In this document: one piece after another, positions 23,962-36,053 of the stretch
Layout: the number at the start of each line of letters is the position of its first letter
Numbering within the stretch: position 1 is the stretch's first letter
Origin: Helianthus annuus
Taxonomy: Eukaryota; Streptophyta; Magnoliopsida; Asterales; Asteraceae
DNA length: 64,000 nt
NCBI RefSeq assembly: GCF_002127325.2
Contig: NC_035436.2
Span: 106,477,591 to 106,541,590 of the forward strand
Direction: 5' to 3'
Position numbers and translations under genes: made by a program
The notes under the pieces: model-generated
What the model saw: only the letters and a program-made list of their open reading frames with translations
Databases searched by the model: none
What the model was told of the DNA's origin: nothing

Positions 23962-24568
23962 TCTAAAAGAGGAAAAACATGAAAGGAAACGAGTGAGATG
24001 ATTGGATGAAGAGAATGAGATGAAACAGAATCAACAAAAGCAAAGATGGTGGTTATGCATCGCAAAGCAAACAAGCGACACGAAATGTCTAGTCAAAGTA
24101 AGTGGGTCAAAAATAATGTATCGCAAAGACATGTTCGCCTATAAGTGAACACTCAACCCAAGAGTTACCAGGTAAGAGTGACTGGTCCGATTATGTGGAT
24201 TTGTACGAACACTCTAGCCTTAGACAGAAAACCCGGAGTACAGGCATTCACTCTTCCAGTTCGCACGTGTTCACACTATTAAAACCCGAAAACCTTGACG
24301 AGATTTTGAAAATTCAAAGGGGTTCAATACCATATAATAGAGGGTTCAAAACCTAGTAATCAATCATCCTAGAACAGATGATTAATTTTCAAAGCGGATT
24401 CAAAATCGAAATTCCCGTTGTGGTTATCACCTAAAGATGGGTGAAGTGCATGTTTTAAAATCTAAACACAAGATAACTTGTGTTAGGGTCCTAGAAAGTT
24501 ATAGTCTAGGTCAAAGCATTACTAATAACCTAATTCCCTATAACCATTGGCTCTGATACCAACTCTTC
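23962..24568 (-). other. Element D leader with primer binding site
   Basis: Non-coding leader between the 5' LTR and gag. The minus strand at 24551-24562 reads TGGTATCAGAGC, matching the tRNA-iMet 3' end. The LTR-proximal 106 bases (24463-24568) are also present, inverted, within the 5' LTR. Confidence 0.85.
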
Positions 24569-26072
24569 TGTCACACCCCGACCGCGTATAACATGCAACC
24601 GCGGCGGAAACGCCGGGGAGTGTTGGGACAAAATTAATTGTTTCATAACCATGGAAACCAAAGTTTCATTTTATTTATTTAACAAGCGTAATACATTGTC
24701 ATAAACAGGAAAACAAAGAGTTCGTGACATAATTAAACTAGTCTATCTTCATTTTTAGTCTCTAAGGCACAGGTCCGCCCTAGTGTCATGATCATCATCC
24801 TATGGAACAGCTCCTGAAAACACATGTGAAAGTAGGTACGTCAGCATAAAAATGCGTGTGAGATACATAGGTTTTGTGAAAATGGGATTCATGACTTGAG
24901 TTTAAAGAAATGTTTAATAACAGTCAGTCATGAACCTTGTAATTTGTCTTGCTTTGTAAACTATTTGAAAAACGATAATATCAGATGATATGTATAGATA
25001 AGTGTAAGGTTAAACGAGTAACCAAGTAAAATGAGTTGAATAAGATAAGTTGTTTGTAAAAATAATGTCTTGTGAAGAGTATGTTATTTGTGTAAAATAT
25101 AATGTGTCTAAACTGAAATGACTTAGATAACGCTACGATATGTAATATTATACAAGCATTTATATATAGGAAGTACCAGCGGCGTATCCACCATGTTTGT
25201 ATTATATTACATACGCCACGTTACTCCAACCATACGCCACGTTACTCCAACCATTTACTCCAACCACGTTACTCCAACTGTTGGAGTAGCGTGGCTCTCA
25301 AACCATTGGAGTAACGTGGCGTATGTAATATGATACAAACATGGTGGATACGCCGCTGGTACTTCCTATATATAAATGCTTGTATAATATTACATATCGT
25401 AGCGTTATCTAAGTCATTTCAGTTTAGACACATTATATTTTACACTAAGAACATACTCTTCACAAGACATTATTTTTACAAACAACTTATCTTATTCAAC
25501 TCATTTTACTTGGTTACTCGTTTAACCTTACACTTATCTATACATATCATCTGATATTATCGTTTTTCAAATGGTTTACAAAGCAAGACAAATTACAAGG
25601 TTCATGACTGACTGTTATTAAACATTTCTTTAAACTCAAGTTATGAATCCCATTTTCACAAAACCTATGTATCTCACAGGCATTTTTATGCTGACGTACC
25701 TACTTTCACATGTGTTTTCAGGAGCTGTTCCATAGGATGATGATCATGACACTAGGGCGGACCTGTGCCTTAGAGACTAAAAATGAAGATAGACTAGTTT
25801 AATTATGTCACGAACTCTTTGTTTTCCTGTTTAAGACAATGTATTACGCTTGTTAAATAAATAAAATGAAACTTTGGTTTCCATGGTTTTGAAACAATTA
25901 ATTCTGTCCCAACACTCCCCGGCGTTTCCGCCGCGGTTGCATGTTATACGCGGCCGGGGTGTGACAGAAGAGTTGGTATCAGAGCCAATGGTTATAGGGA
26001 ATTAGGTTATTAGTAATGCTTTGACCTAGACTATAACTTTCTAGGACCCTAACACAAGTTATCTTGTGTTTA
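24463..26072. repeat. Large inverted duplication (765-bp arms) in element D 5' LTR
   Basis: 24463-25227 and 25308-26072 are near-perfect reverse complements. The arm covers 106 bases of leader, the primer site and the first ~660 bases of the LTR (plus-strand order). The 80-base centre is itself palindromic (ACGTTACTCCAAC / TTGGAGTAGCGT). The LTR resumes at 26074, at the equivalent of 16954, so about 200 bases of normal LTR were replaced. A second, inverted primer site (TTGGTATCAGAGCC) therefore lies inside the LTR near 25972-25987. Confidence 0.92.
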
Positions 26073-28760
26073 AATGTAAAATGCACAAAACAAGGTGTTG
26101 AAGTAAAACATGGTTTAAATCAACGTTATGTTTTGTGGAACAATGCAGGCTCTACTGATATAAACACTTATGCGGTATTGTGAAAATGCATACATTCAAG
26201 CCTTGAGACTGTGGCGATAAACCCTTAAACAAATTAAAGGTTTATCTTAGTTATGTATATCGAATTCGGTCATTCCTTCCAATCCAAACAAACCCAGGAT
26301 TTCAGGAACGGGATTTGTCAATTCCTATGGTACCACTACCTACTAACGAACGGCGTAGCTAATGTTAATGAATGTATTGTTCCATGTTAAACAAACCAAA
26401 TATCATACCAAAATGAAGGCATGTGATGTAAGAAATTGTACTAAGTATGCACACAATGGGCATAAATAGCATGAAACGTAATGTGAAACAATGTACTAAG
26501 TACGCACACAATGGGCATACATAACATGAAATGTAATGTGAAACAATGTACTAAGTACGCACACAATGGGCATACATAGCATGAAATGTAATGTAAAACA
26601 ATGTACTAAGTACACACACAATGGGCATACATAGCATGAAATGTAATGAAATCATGTACTATAATGTTCTAACGGACATAGCCGGTATATGATGTGAAAA
26701 CAGGAAAGCATGAAAGTAACAAGTAGGCACATGTGTTTCACCCCAAAACAGTTTGGAATATAGTAAAAGAGGGGTTCAATGTACTCACCTGAGATTGCTT
26801 TGATTTCCTTGTGTAATAATCACACAATGCTAGAGATCACGGGATATCAAACGACACCTAATAGGTAGCTATATTAATATACCGGACCAAAATCGGAAGG
26901 ATCAGATAGTATGCGGGTTTGTAAACCAAACGAGTATGGAGACTCGTGAAATATGATTTAACAGAGCCTACATACTAAAATGAAACCTAACCTAAGTGCT
27001 TACGATCCATTACGACCCGTTTAGGTAGCTTATGCTACCTTAACGCGTCGTTCGTGTAGAACGCGTTTGGAACGCCTAACATCGTGACCACAAGGTATAA
27101 CCTTGGAAGGTTATAGCTATGGTCACCTAATGTGTTTGGTCGGATCCTAATGATTGACCAAATGGGTCGGGTTCGAAAGTATAAGCGATTGTTTAGATCG
27201 CTTACCTTATGACCCTATATATGCACTAAACTAAAAGTGACGAGCTAAGCATGTTAGGACATGCTTAACTAAGTTTAGAAAACAGGTTTGGCATCAAAAC
27301 AAACGGCTTTGATGCTCACGAGTAGTTTGGTTACAAAATACGCAAGAATGCGCATTTTGGCCGAAACTACGACTTGTCACTGAGCCTAGATAACGTGGAA
27401 ATCAGTAGGTATAGTTGCTACGGACTATAACCATCGTGATCACGCTCACGTTATGAAGTTCCAATGAACTTCGTGTTGACCATAGGCTGGTCAACACAGA
27501 AAGTCAAACAAAATGCTGACTTTCTGACTCGAAAAGCTAATAAAAGAACGAAAGAACACTTACGAAGGGTCCCCGAATGCTAATCTAGATCAAAATGGCT
27601 CAGGTATGAAACAAAGGTTCCAACTTAGAGCTTTAGATCAGATTTTGTGAGATTTTAACCAAAAGGGGGGGGGGGTTATTTATAGGAAAAGTAAAGCCGT
27701 TAGGATCGTTTCTTGAATATCGTGCCACGATCTTATGCGTACACTTGTCAAGTTGTTGTGGTAGCTCAAAATGACCCTAACTCTACAGATTGTAAAAGGG
27801 CATTGCCCTTTGGAGTGTTTGAAAGGCCAATCTTAGCAAGAAAACAAAGTTTCTGCTACTGAAGGGGCCATGCGGCCCGCATCAGGATCAGACAAAACTC
27901 AGGCGGGCCGCCTGGCTATGTCTGATCTGCACCAACTTTCAGAATTGGCAGTTTTGGTCCCTGTTGCATGTTTAAGCCATTTCTGACACTTCTAAGGCCC
28001 GTAAAGCCAACTTTAAGGCCCTAAAATGATGCCTAAACATTGTGGACATGAAACATGCTCAAAAATATGTCGGATGTTGGTTCGTTTGGCCGTACGATCG
28101 CGATGTTCGCTTAATTACGACGGAATGCGCATAAGCGCGAAAGACGATCCAAATGACGCGACGAATGGATTTTTCTCATGCCAAACACTAAGGCATAATA
28201 TTAGGATGCTTACATAAATTTTTGGATGTCCGGATGTATTCAGAACGTAAGTTATGCGCGAAAGTGCAAACTTGTGCACTTTTTGACACTTTTAGCCCCT
28301 GAATGATCCAAAAGTTTGTTTTAGCATACCAAACCCCTCAAAGCCTATTTCTAAGCTATGTAAAGGATATTTATGGTATGTTTAACTTATGGACATGTTC
28401 CAGAATGTTTGTTATAGTTCAAATTGGCATTCTTTCGCAGTTTGTCAAGTTTAGTCCCTGTAAGCGAATTAACTTATTTTTGCCATACCAAAGCCTTCAA
28501 AACTTATTTCTAAGTTATGTAAAGGTTATTTAAGGTATGTTGAGTATATGTTGATATTCCGGAGTATTTGTCGCATTAAACTGAGTACGTTTACGCACCA
28601 GTTTGCGTATAATTCTCCAGAAAGCGATGTAGAGTTTGAAATTTGAACAAAAGTCAAAACATGAAAAATGTAAAACACAACCAAACAAACGTTGGGATAA
28701 AATAACATTGTTTTATTAATAACTGAACTGTTCACAATGATTACAAGCACAAATGTTACA
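24569..28760 (-). repeat. Element D 5' LTR (rearranged)
   Basis: 4192 bp, from TGTCACACCCCGACC to AAATGTTACA. It differs from the 3' LTR by the inverted duplication, an extra tandem unit near 26436-26650 and about 160 bases near 27335-27495. Elsewhere the two LTRs match closely. Confidence 0.9.
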
Positions 28761-28765
28761 CCTTA
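28761..28765. repeat. Target site duplication CCTTA (right), element D
   Basis: Right copy of D's duplication, lying directly against the copia LTR start TGTTGAG at 28766. Confidence 0.9.
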
Positions 28766-28936
28766 TGTTGAGTATGAATCCACTTGATCAAGTTGATGTC
28801 AGAAAAGGATAAAAGGATAAGAGGGTAAAAAAGGCAGGAGTGATCCAGTCTTCACTGTGATCCAGAATTCACGGATCTTGTTTTTGACTTTCTTCTTTCT
28901 TTCAATCCTATATATGAGATTGTTTTGTATCTGTAA
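28766..28936 (+). repeat. Copia 5' LTR, first part
   Basis: Starts TGTTGAGTATG. Contains TATATAT at 28909-28915, a possible TATA box. Interrupted by element B; the last five bases TGTAA form the left target duplication. The LTR continues at 38571. Confidence 0.85.
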
Positions 28937-29642
28937 TGTGACAACTCGAATTTCCAAGATTTCTATTTCGCATTTATTGCACGTTCATTGTTTGTGTAGT
29001 TAATTATTTGCACAATTGATTGCTATGGAATTGTATACGTTTTGATGCAATGAATCGTATTGTGTGATTGTGCATGGTTGTTTGTTAATTGTGATAGACT
29101 TGTCAAATATGTGAACTTGGTGGTGAAACTGTGAAATTGTTGTGAGATGGTGTGCTTGTGTAAAATATAATAATTCAGGGTGTATAGAGTAATTAGTGAA
29201 AATTTAATTACACTTAACCCTAATCCTTCACTAAACCACACACAAAAATCCAAGCACGTAGTTCACATTCTCTGGCAATCATCACCAAATCATTGGCAAG
29301 ACATTCATCACTTTTGTTTCCACATTCTCTCTAGAATCATCCAAGGAAAATTGTTAATGATTGATTGTTGTTTTTATTCTTGATTCTTGATTATGTGTTC
29401 ATGAAAACCCTAGTTCCTTATGTAATATATTCTGTGATTTTGATTTGATTCTGGATAATTGTGATAATGATGATGATGATTAGTTGCATGCTTGATAGAT
29501 TGTTCTTGTGATGATTGTTGTGGTTAAGTATCGGTTGATTGATTTGATCTTGCACTATGAAATCATGAAATTAGGGTTTTCTAGTCGTAAGAATGTAACT
29601 GTTGAGTAAAGAAAACGTAACTGCTTCGATTACAGAGAATGA

Positions 29643-30190
29643 ATGATTGAATGTTGTCTGAGTTTTGTGTAATGTAAAGGGTCCGAGTTTTCACTTGTTA
29701 TGTTGTCTGAGTTTTGTGTAAGACTAAAGGGTCCGAGTTCTTCACATGTATGATTGTCCGACCTTTAAGCTTGAGAAAATGAGGTCCGAATTTTGTGGCC
29801 TTGAGATATGGTCCGACTTTTTAACCCAAGACCCTTATGGTCCGAGTTTTGTTAACCACATGATGTCCGAGCTTTTAAACAAGCTCATGGGTCCGAGTTT
29901 CCATATGAATAACATGTTGTCCGAAGTTTTGAAAGGAAAGGGGGTCCGAGTTTTGATCCCCACTACCCTTGGTCCGAATTTTGACCCATGTTCCCTTGTC
30001 CGACCTTTGAGCCCCAAAACCCTTCACATAGTCCGACTTTTAACCCCTTGCCCCTCCTATCCGAGTTTTAAACCCTTTCCCCTTTTGATTCTGTCCGAGT
30101 TTCATGCAATGGACTCCTGTCCGAGTTTTGAACAGGGGAAACCCCCCCACACTTGTCTGAGTTTTTATGAAGGGCAAGGCCCTGTCTGAT
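29643..30190 (+). repeat. Interspersed TCCGAGTTTT motif array, element B 5' LTR
   Basis: About 20 copies of the motif (TCCGAGTTTT, with TCTGAG, TCCGACTTT and TCCGAATTTT variants) at roughly 25-30 base spacing with unrelated spacers, many rich in CCCTT or CCCC. The near-identical copy in the 3' LTR is at 36844-37390. Confidence 0.85.
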
Positions 30191-30770
30191 TCTGATGTGT
30201 GTTTAATATGAGGCCATGAATGTGTATTAAATAATGATTGAATCTGATAAGATGTGTTTGTCACTTTCGTAAGCCGCTAACTCAGTTAAACTTGTTAAGT
30301 TTAGCAACGCCGAGAATATACGAAGTATGTTAACAGTGACAAATATGTTAACCTCCATGTTAGACTGAAATGTGAAAGCAAAGGTGTGACGCATGAATTA
30401 TGTGGATACGATGAACTGATTACGTGACGTATGATTCTATATATGATCGTATGATATTGAATACAACTGTATGATCTTGCGTGTATGAATGTGATATCAT
30501 CCTGTACACAATAAGCACACAGAACACAGTTGCTTGATTTCCAATGACTCGCAAACCCTAATTTGATGCAAACACTTACATCGTATCATGTGCAACATAT
30601 CCTAGGTCGCGTGTAACGGACTTAGACATTTGATAAACCCTAGAGCATAGCATACCGAGCAAACCAAGGTGAGTTCACACAGCCAAGGCATGGGATTCCC
30701 GGGTGGGAATTGGGTTGGAAGAATTGAATTGGATAACTACTCGTACTTACACTATTGCTAGACTATAGAC

Positions 30771-30985
30771 CATCGTCCTCAGGTTAGTCAGGACACTTAC
30801 GTAAATCCTACGTAAACTAGTATCTACCATTGTCTCCCGGGTCGGGAGGACACTTACGTAAAACCTACGTAAACTAATATCTACTACTGTCTTCCGGGTC
30901 GGAAGGACACTTACGTAAATCCTACGTAAACCCCACACGTACCACTGTCCTCGGGGAAGGGCACTCACGTAAATCCTACGTGTCC
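30771..30985 (+). repeat. Tandem repeat (CACTTACGTAAATCCTACGT) in element B 5' LTR
   Basis: Four units spaced 57, 57 and 54 bases. The 3' LTR has one unit. The missing three units account for the whole 168-bp length difference between B's LTRs. Confidence 0.85.
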
Positions 30986-31540
30986 TTGTACGTATTCCTG
31001 TTCTCGGATTAAGAAGAACACATGGTCGCAAATAGTCTAGTAAGTATAAACATGGGAAGCCCCCATTAGTAAGGTTAAACGTGGGAATCCCCCACCGGAA
31101 ATAAATGTATAACTACGGGAAACCCCCCCACTATTAGTACATGCATATGTGGGAAGCCCCCACCAGATGAACATACGTATTTCTGTTACGAACTTACTTT
31201 CTGTGAACTCGCTCAACTAGTTGTTGACTCTTTGCTGCATGCCTTGCAGGTCGTTAGATACATGGAGCTTGCACAAGGAGGAGCGGGTCGTTGTGGAGCA
31301 TGGATCTTGAATACTTAATTAAACACTTATGACATTTTATACATTATTATTTATGTTGGGTTTACTTACACGCTTCCGCTACTTAAACAATGTTTGGTTT
31401 TGAACATTAATCATGTCGTGATGAATTACTTTACCTACTTTTATTATTAAATGCTATGTTCGATATGATTGGTGGCTTGATCCTGGTCAGTCACGCTCCC
31501 AAGCGGTGGTATTCCGCAGGTGGATTTTGGGGGTGTGACA

Positions 31541-31560
31541 GATTGGTATTCCGCAGGTGG
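31541..31560 (+). promoter_or_regulatory. Element B primer site, overwritten
   Basis: Element C has GATTGGTATCAGAGCC after its LTR. B has GATTGGTATTCCGCAGGTGG instead. The part after GGTAT copies B's own LTR end (ATTCCGCAGGTGG at 31511-31523), so the iMet site keeps only its first bases. Confidence 0.8.
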
Positions 31561-31844
31561 TTTTAATATGGGAAAACGTTTTTATTAAAACCAAACTATA
31601 ACCAGTACAGTGCTCTCAACGATCCACAACGACGCTTCGCTCCACGTGCAAGACTCAACATCCTAGGTAATAAGGTTTATATTTATTGCCTACATGCTAG
31701 AATTGCGTAGAACTTTGCTCGTAGTATGCTTAGATTACACTGCTCATTACTTGTTATTGCTTGTGAACACTTGTGTGCTTACACTCTTCTGTCATCGCAC
31801 TACTCGCGAACCATTCATACTCATGCTACCTTTACCGCTCGATC

Positions 31845-34800
31845 ATGTCTGGACGTGTTAACATGACTCAAGCCCAGTTGACGGCTCTCATTAACGAACA
31901 AGTTGCTGCGGCGTTTGCAGCTGCACAAGCAGGGGGTATAACCTGCTATTCCAGACCTATCCTAGGATGTTAGATCCTACTCTCGTGACCCAACTCTCGC
32001 GCTTAACCTTGACCTATCTTTCTCGCGCAACGGGTTAGAACGCACAGCAACCTGTCTGCACATTCAAGAACTTCATGGACTGTCGTCCAAGCACATTCAG
32101 CGGCACAGAAGGAGAAGTGGGACTACTCCATTGAGTTGGGAAGCTCTAGTCAGTATTCGAGATGTGTGAATGCCCTGAGGCTCGCAGGGTCAAGTACGCC
32201 ACTGGCACGTTGGAAGGAATCGCGCTAACCTGGTGGAACGCACAAGTTCAGATATTAGGGCTGGCAGCTGCTAACGCCACCCCTTGGAACGATTTTAAGG
32301 AACTCATTAAAAAGGGAATACTGCACGCGTGATGACATCCACAAGTTGGAAGTGGAGCTTTACCATTTGAAAATGACGGGGTCAGAAATTGATGCTTATA
32401 CGAAACGGTCGAACGAACTGGCTATCTTGTGTCCAACCATGGTAGACCCTCCAATCAAGCGCATCGAGTTGTACCTCAAGGGTCTAGCCTCAGAGATTCA
32501 GAGCCATGTGACATCGGCTAATCTCGACAACATCCAAGACATCCAGCGCCTTGCTCATAGACTCACCGATCAGGCGGTGGAACAGAACAAGTTGCCCAAA
32601 CGCATCAGTGTTACCACATCAGCCGCTACTCCTACTACTCCCAGTGACCACAAAAGAAAGTGGGATGGGTATTCCAGCAAGGGTTCCACTACCGTTCAGT
32701 CTCAAGCACAGCAGCAGCGCAGGAATAGTGATCACCAGAGCCCGGGTCAGCCAACTTCTGGTGGTCAGGGGCAGGGTGGATATCGGGGAATTCACCCACT
32801 GGGTAACAAAAGCAACGGACACCACAGTGCTTAGTGCAACGAGGGACGTTGCCAGAGGTGTCTCAAGATGGGCCATGAAGCTAAGGATTCAGGAGCCCAC
32901 GGCCTGCAAATCAGAATCTCCAGCAGCAACAGCAAGCAGAAATCCTATGCAAAGAAAAGATTGTTCGTATTCTCCGTTCTGGTCAAGAACCTCTCGAAGT
33001 TCAAGGCGACAAGAGTGGTGCTGTGGTTGGCATCATCTCCTTCTTGAAGGCACATAAATGTTTACGAAAGGGGCACACTGCTATTCTGGCATTAGTTACA
33101 GATGCATCGACGAAAGAGAAGAGAATAGAGGATATTCCAGTTGTACGCGACTTTCCTCAGGTGTTTCCTGAAGATTTACCCGGTTTACCGCCTCATCGTC
33201 AAGTCGAATTTCAGATCGAGCTAGCTCCAGGAGCAGCACCAATAGCTCGTGCACCGTATCGTTTAGCTCCAACTGAACTTGAAGAACTTTCGAAGCAACT
33301 ACAAGAGCTCTTGGATAAGGGCTTTACTCATCCAAGCTCTTCTCCTTGGGGAGCACTAGTACTATTCGTGAAAAAGAAGGATGGCACTTTCAGGATGTGC
33401 ATAGACTACCGCGAACTGAACAAGGTCACAGTGAAGAACCGTTATCCTCTTCCACGTATTGACGACTTATTCGACCATTTGCAAGGGTCGAGCTACTACT
33501 ACAAGATTGATCTGAGGTCAGGGTATCATCAGCTGAGAGTCCGGGAGGAGGATGTCTCCAAGACAGCATTCAGAACTCGCTACGGTCATTACGAGTTTCT
33601 TGTCATTCCATTCGGGCTAGCGAACGCGCCCGCAGTTTTCATGGATCTTATGAACAGGGTGTGCAAACCCTATCTAGACAAGTTCGTCATTGTTTTCATC
33701 GACGACATCCTGATCTACTCTAAGAGTCAGGAGGAACACGAGCAGCATTTACGTCTTATCTTGGAACTTCTTCGAAAAGAGCAACTGTACGCAAAATTTT
33801 CAAAATGTGACTTCTGGCTTCGTGAAGTCCACTTTCTAGGCCATGTGGTGAATGGGGATGGGATTCATGTTGATCCATCCAAGGTAGATTCGATCAGGAA
33901 TTGGCCAGCGCCTCGCACACCAACGGAGATACGCCAATTCCTGGGTTTGGCGGGTTACGACAGACGCTTTATTAAAGACTTTTCGAAGATCGCACAGCCG
34001 CTTACTATGCTGACACAGAAAGGTGTCACCTACCGTTGGGGCAACACTTAGGAAACTGCTTTCCAGTACCTAAAGGATAGGCTATGCAGCGCACCTATTC
34101 TCTCACTGCCAGAGGGCACGGGCAATTTTGTAGTATATTGTGACGCATCGATACAGGGGCTTGGTTGTGTATTGATGCAGCGGGATAAATTTATTGCCTA
34201 CGCTTCGCGGAAACTCAAGGTTCATGAACGGAACTATACGACGCACGATTTAGAGCTGGGAGCTGTTGTTTTCGCGCTTAAGATATGGCGACACTACTTA
34301 TACGGTACCAAGTGCACTATTTACACCGATCACAGGAGTCTCGAGCATATCTTCAAGCAGAAGGAATTGAATATGCGTCAACGACGATGGGTCGAGCTAC
34401 TTAATGATTTTGAATGCGCTATCAAGTACCATCCAGGTAAAGCCAATGTTGTGGCAGACGCTCTCAGTCGAAAGGATACTTTACCTAGGCGTGTACGAGT
34501 TTTGCAGCTCACTATTCAGTCTGATCTTCCTGCACATATACGAAATGCTCAGGTGGAAGCATTGAAACCAGAAAACGTCAGGGCTGAAGCCTTACGCGGA
34601 TCAAGGCAACGATTAGAACAAAAGGAAGACGGCGCCTACTATGTAACAGGGCGTATTTGGGTACCACTATACGGCGGTTTACGAGAACTTGTGATGGATG
34701 AAGCTCATAAGTCTCGCTACTCGGTACATCCAGGGCCGGATAAAATGTACCACGACATCAAAACAACCTATTGGTGGCCTAGTATGAAGGCCCACATTGC

Positions 34801-36053
34801 AACTTACGTCGCCAAATGTTTGACTTGTGCGAGAGTCAAGACGGAATACCAGAAACCTTCAGGCTTACTTCAGCAACCCAGGATACCGCAGTGGAAATGG
34901 GAAGAAATTTCCATGGATTTTGTTACTGGCCTGCCCAGATCCCAGCGTGGGAATGATACCATCTGGGTGATCGTAGATCGACTCACCAAGTCTGCTCATT
35001 TCTTGGCAATCAAAGAAACAGACAAGTTTTCTACATTAGCAGATATATACTTGAAAGAAGTAGTCTCAAGGCACGGGGTGCCCACCTCTATTATTTCGGA
35101 TCGCGATGCACGATTCACTTCAGAACTATGGCAAGCAATGCACAAAGCTTTTGGCTCTCGATTAGACATGAGCACAACTTATCATCCTCAGACGGATGGG
35201 TAGTCTGAACGCACTATTCAAACACTAGAAGACATGCTTCGGGCGTGTGTCATCGATTTCGGTAACGGCTGGGGAAAAGCACCTCCTGTTAGTGGAGTTT
35301 TCGTATAATAACAGTTACCACACCAGCATACAAGCCGCTCCATTCGAGGCATTGTACGGGCGTAAATGCCGGTCACCTCTCTGTTGGGCAGAGGTGGGGG
35401 ATAGTCAGATTACAGGTCCAGAAATAGTAGTTGACGCTACTGAAAGAATTGCACAAATACGACAACGCATGGCGGCAGCTCGTGATCGCCAGAAAAGCTA
35501 CGCGGATAAGCGTAGGAAGCCATTGGAATTTCAGGTCGGGGACCGGGTTTTACTCAAAGTTTCACCCTGGAAGGGTGTGGTTAGATTTGGTAAACGAGGC
35601 AAGCTCAATCCACGGTATGTTAGACCGTTCGAAATCACCGAAAGAATAGGCAAAGTAGCCTACCGACTAAACCTACCAGCTGAACTCGGAGCAGTTCACA
35701 ACGTATTTCACATGTCGAATCTGAAGAAGTGCTTGTCAGATGAGACCCTCATAATTCCTTTTAAAGAACTCACTATCGACGAGCAGTTGCAGTTCGTCGA
35801 GGAACCAGTTGAAATCACGGACCGGGATGTTAAGGTCCTCAAACACAAGAGAATCCCTCTTGTCCGAGTTCGTTGGAACTCCAAACGTGGCCCAGAGTAC
35901 ACCTGGGAACGCGAAGACCAGATGACAGAAAAGTACCCCCAGTTATTCGGAACCAATGCAACCACTACTGAGACTGAAGCTACTACTGCGGAATTTCGGG
36001 ACGAAATTCCAAATCAACGGGGGGATGATGTGACACCCCAGGAAAACCAGTGA
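31845..36053 (+). pseudogene. Element B gag-pol polyprotein (degraded, protease deleted)
   Basis: Starts at ATG 31845 (product MSGRVNMTQAQ). A candidate intron occupies 31936-32033. The gag core follows with stops TAG 32036-32038 and TGA 32132-32134 and a 1-base insertion near 32312. A partial zinc-knuckle region (CQRCLKMGH) precedes a deletion near 32940 that removes the rest of the knuckle and essentially all of protease. RT is open from about 33023 with FIDD; TAG 34049-34051 interrupts RNase H; TAG 35201-35203 and a 1-base insertion near 35273 break integrase. The chromodomain-like tail ends at 36053, reading through the upstream polypurine tract. Element C is the closest relative. Cannot encode a working element. 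Confidence 0.9.
31936..32033 (+). other. Candidate 98-nt gag intron in element B (acceptor damaged)
   Basis: Begins GTATAACCTGC after the first base of a Gly codon. Aligned to C, it ends where C has CAG and B has CGG, so the acceptor appears mutated. Same place and phase as in Z and C, just ahead of the CTFKNF block. Confidence 0.6.

Larger units (their letters stand above)
16085..28760 (-). mobile_element. Element D: Ty3/Gypsy chromovirus with rearranged 5' LTR
   Basis: Full-length minus-strand element flanked by CCTTA. It has a 3' LTR (16085-19422), polypurine tract, gag-pol (19457-23961), leader, primer site and a 5' LTR (24569-28760). The LTR ends are TGTCACACC and TGTTACA on the plus strand. 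The 5' LTR is about 850 bases longer than the 3' LTR, mainly from an inverted duplication. There is no accessory ORF and no gag intron. The clade call rests on the chromodomain-like C-terminus of integrase. Confidence 0.92.
28937..31540 (+). repeat. Element B 5' LTR
   Basis: 2604 bp, from TGTGACAACTCG to GGGTGTGACA. Contains the TCCGAG array (29643-30190) and a four-unit tandem repeat (30771-30985). Confidence 0.92.

Noticed and set aside
25200..25350. MITE or TIR DNA transposon suggested by the inverted repeat
   Set aside because: The arms are the element's own LTR and leader sequence, with no separate target duplication.
29746..30189. 147-codon ORF, duplicated at 36939-37367
   Set aside because: It runs through the TCCGAG motif array of element B's LTRs; the apparent repeats in the peptide reflect the DNA array.
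29643..30190. CRISPR array
   Set aside because: Repeats are only about 10 bases, imperfect, inside plant retrotransposon LTRs, and there are no cas genes.
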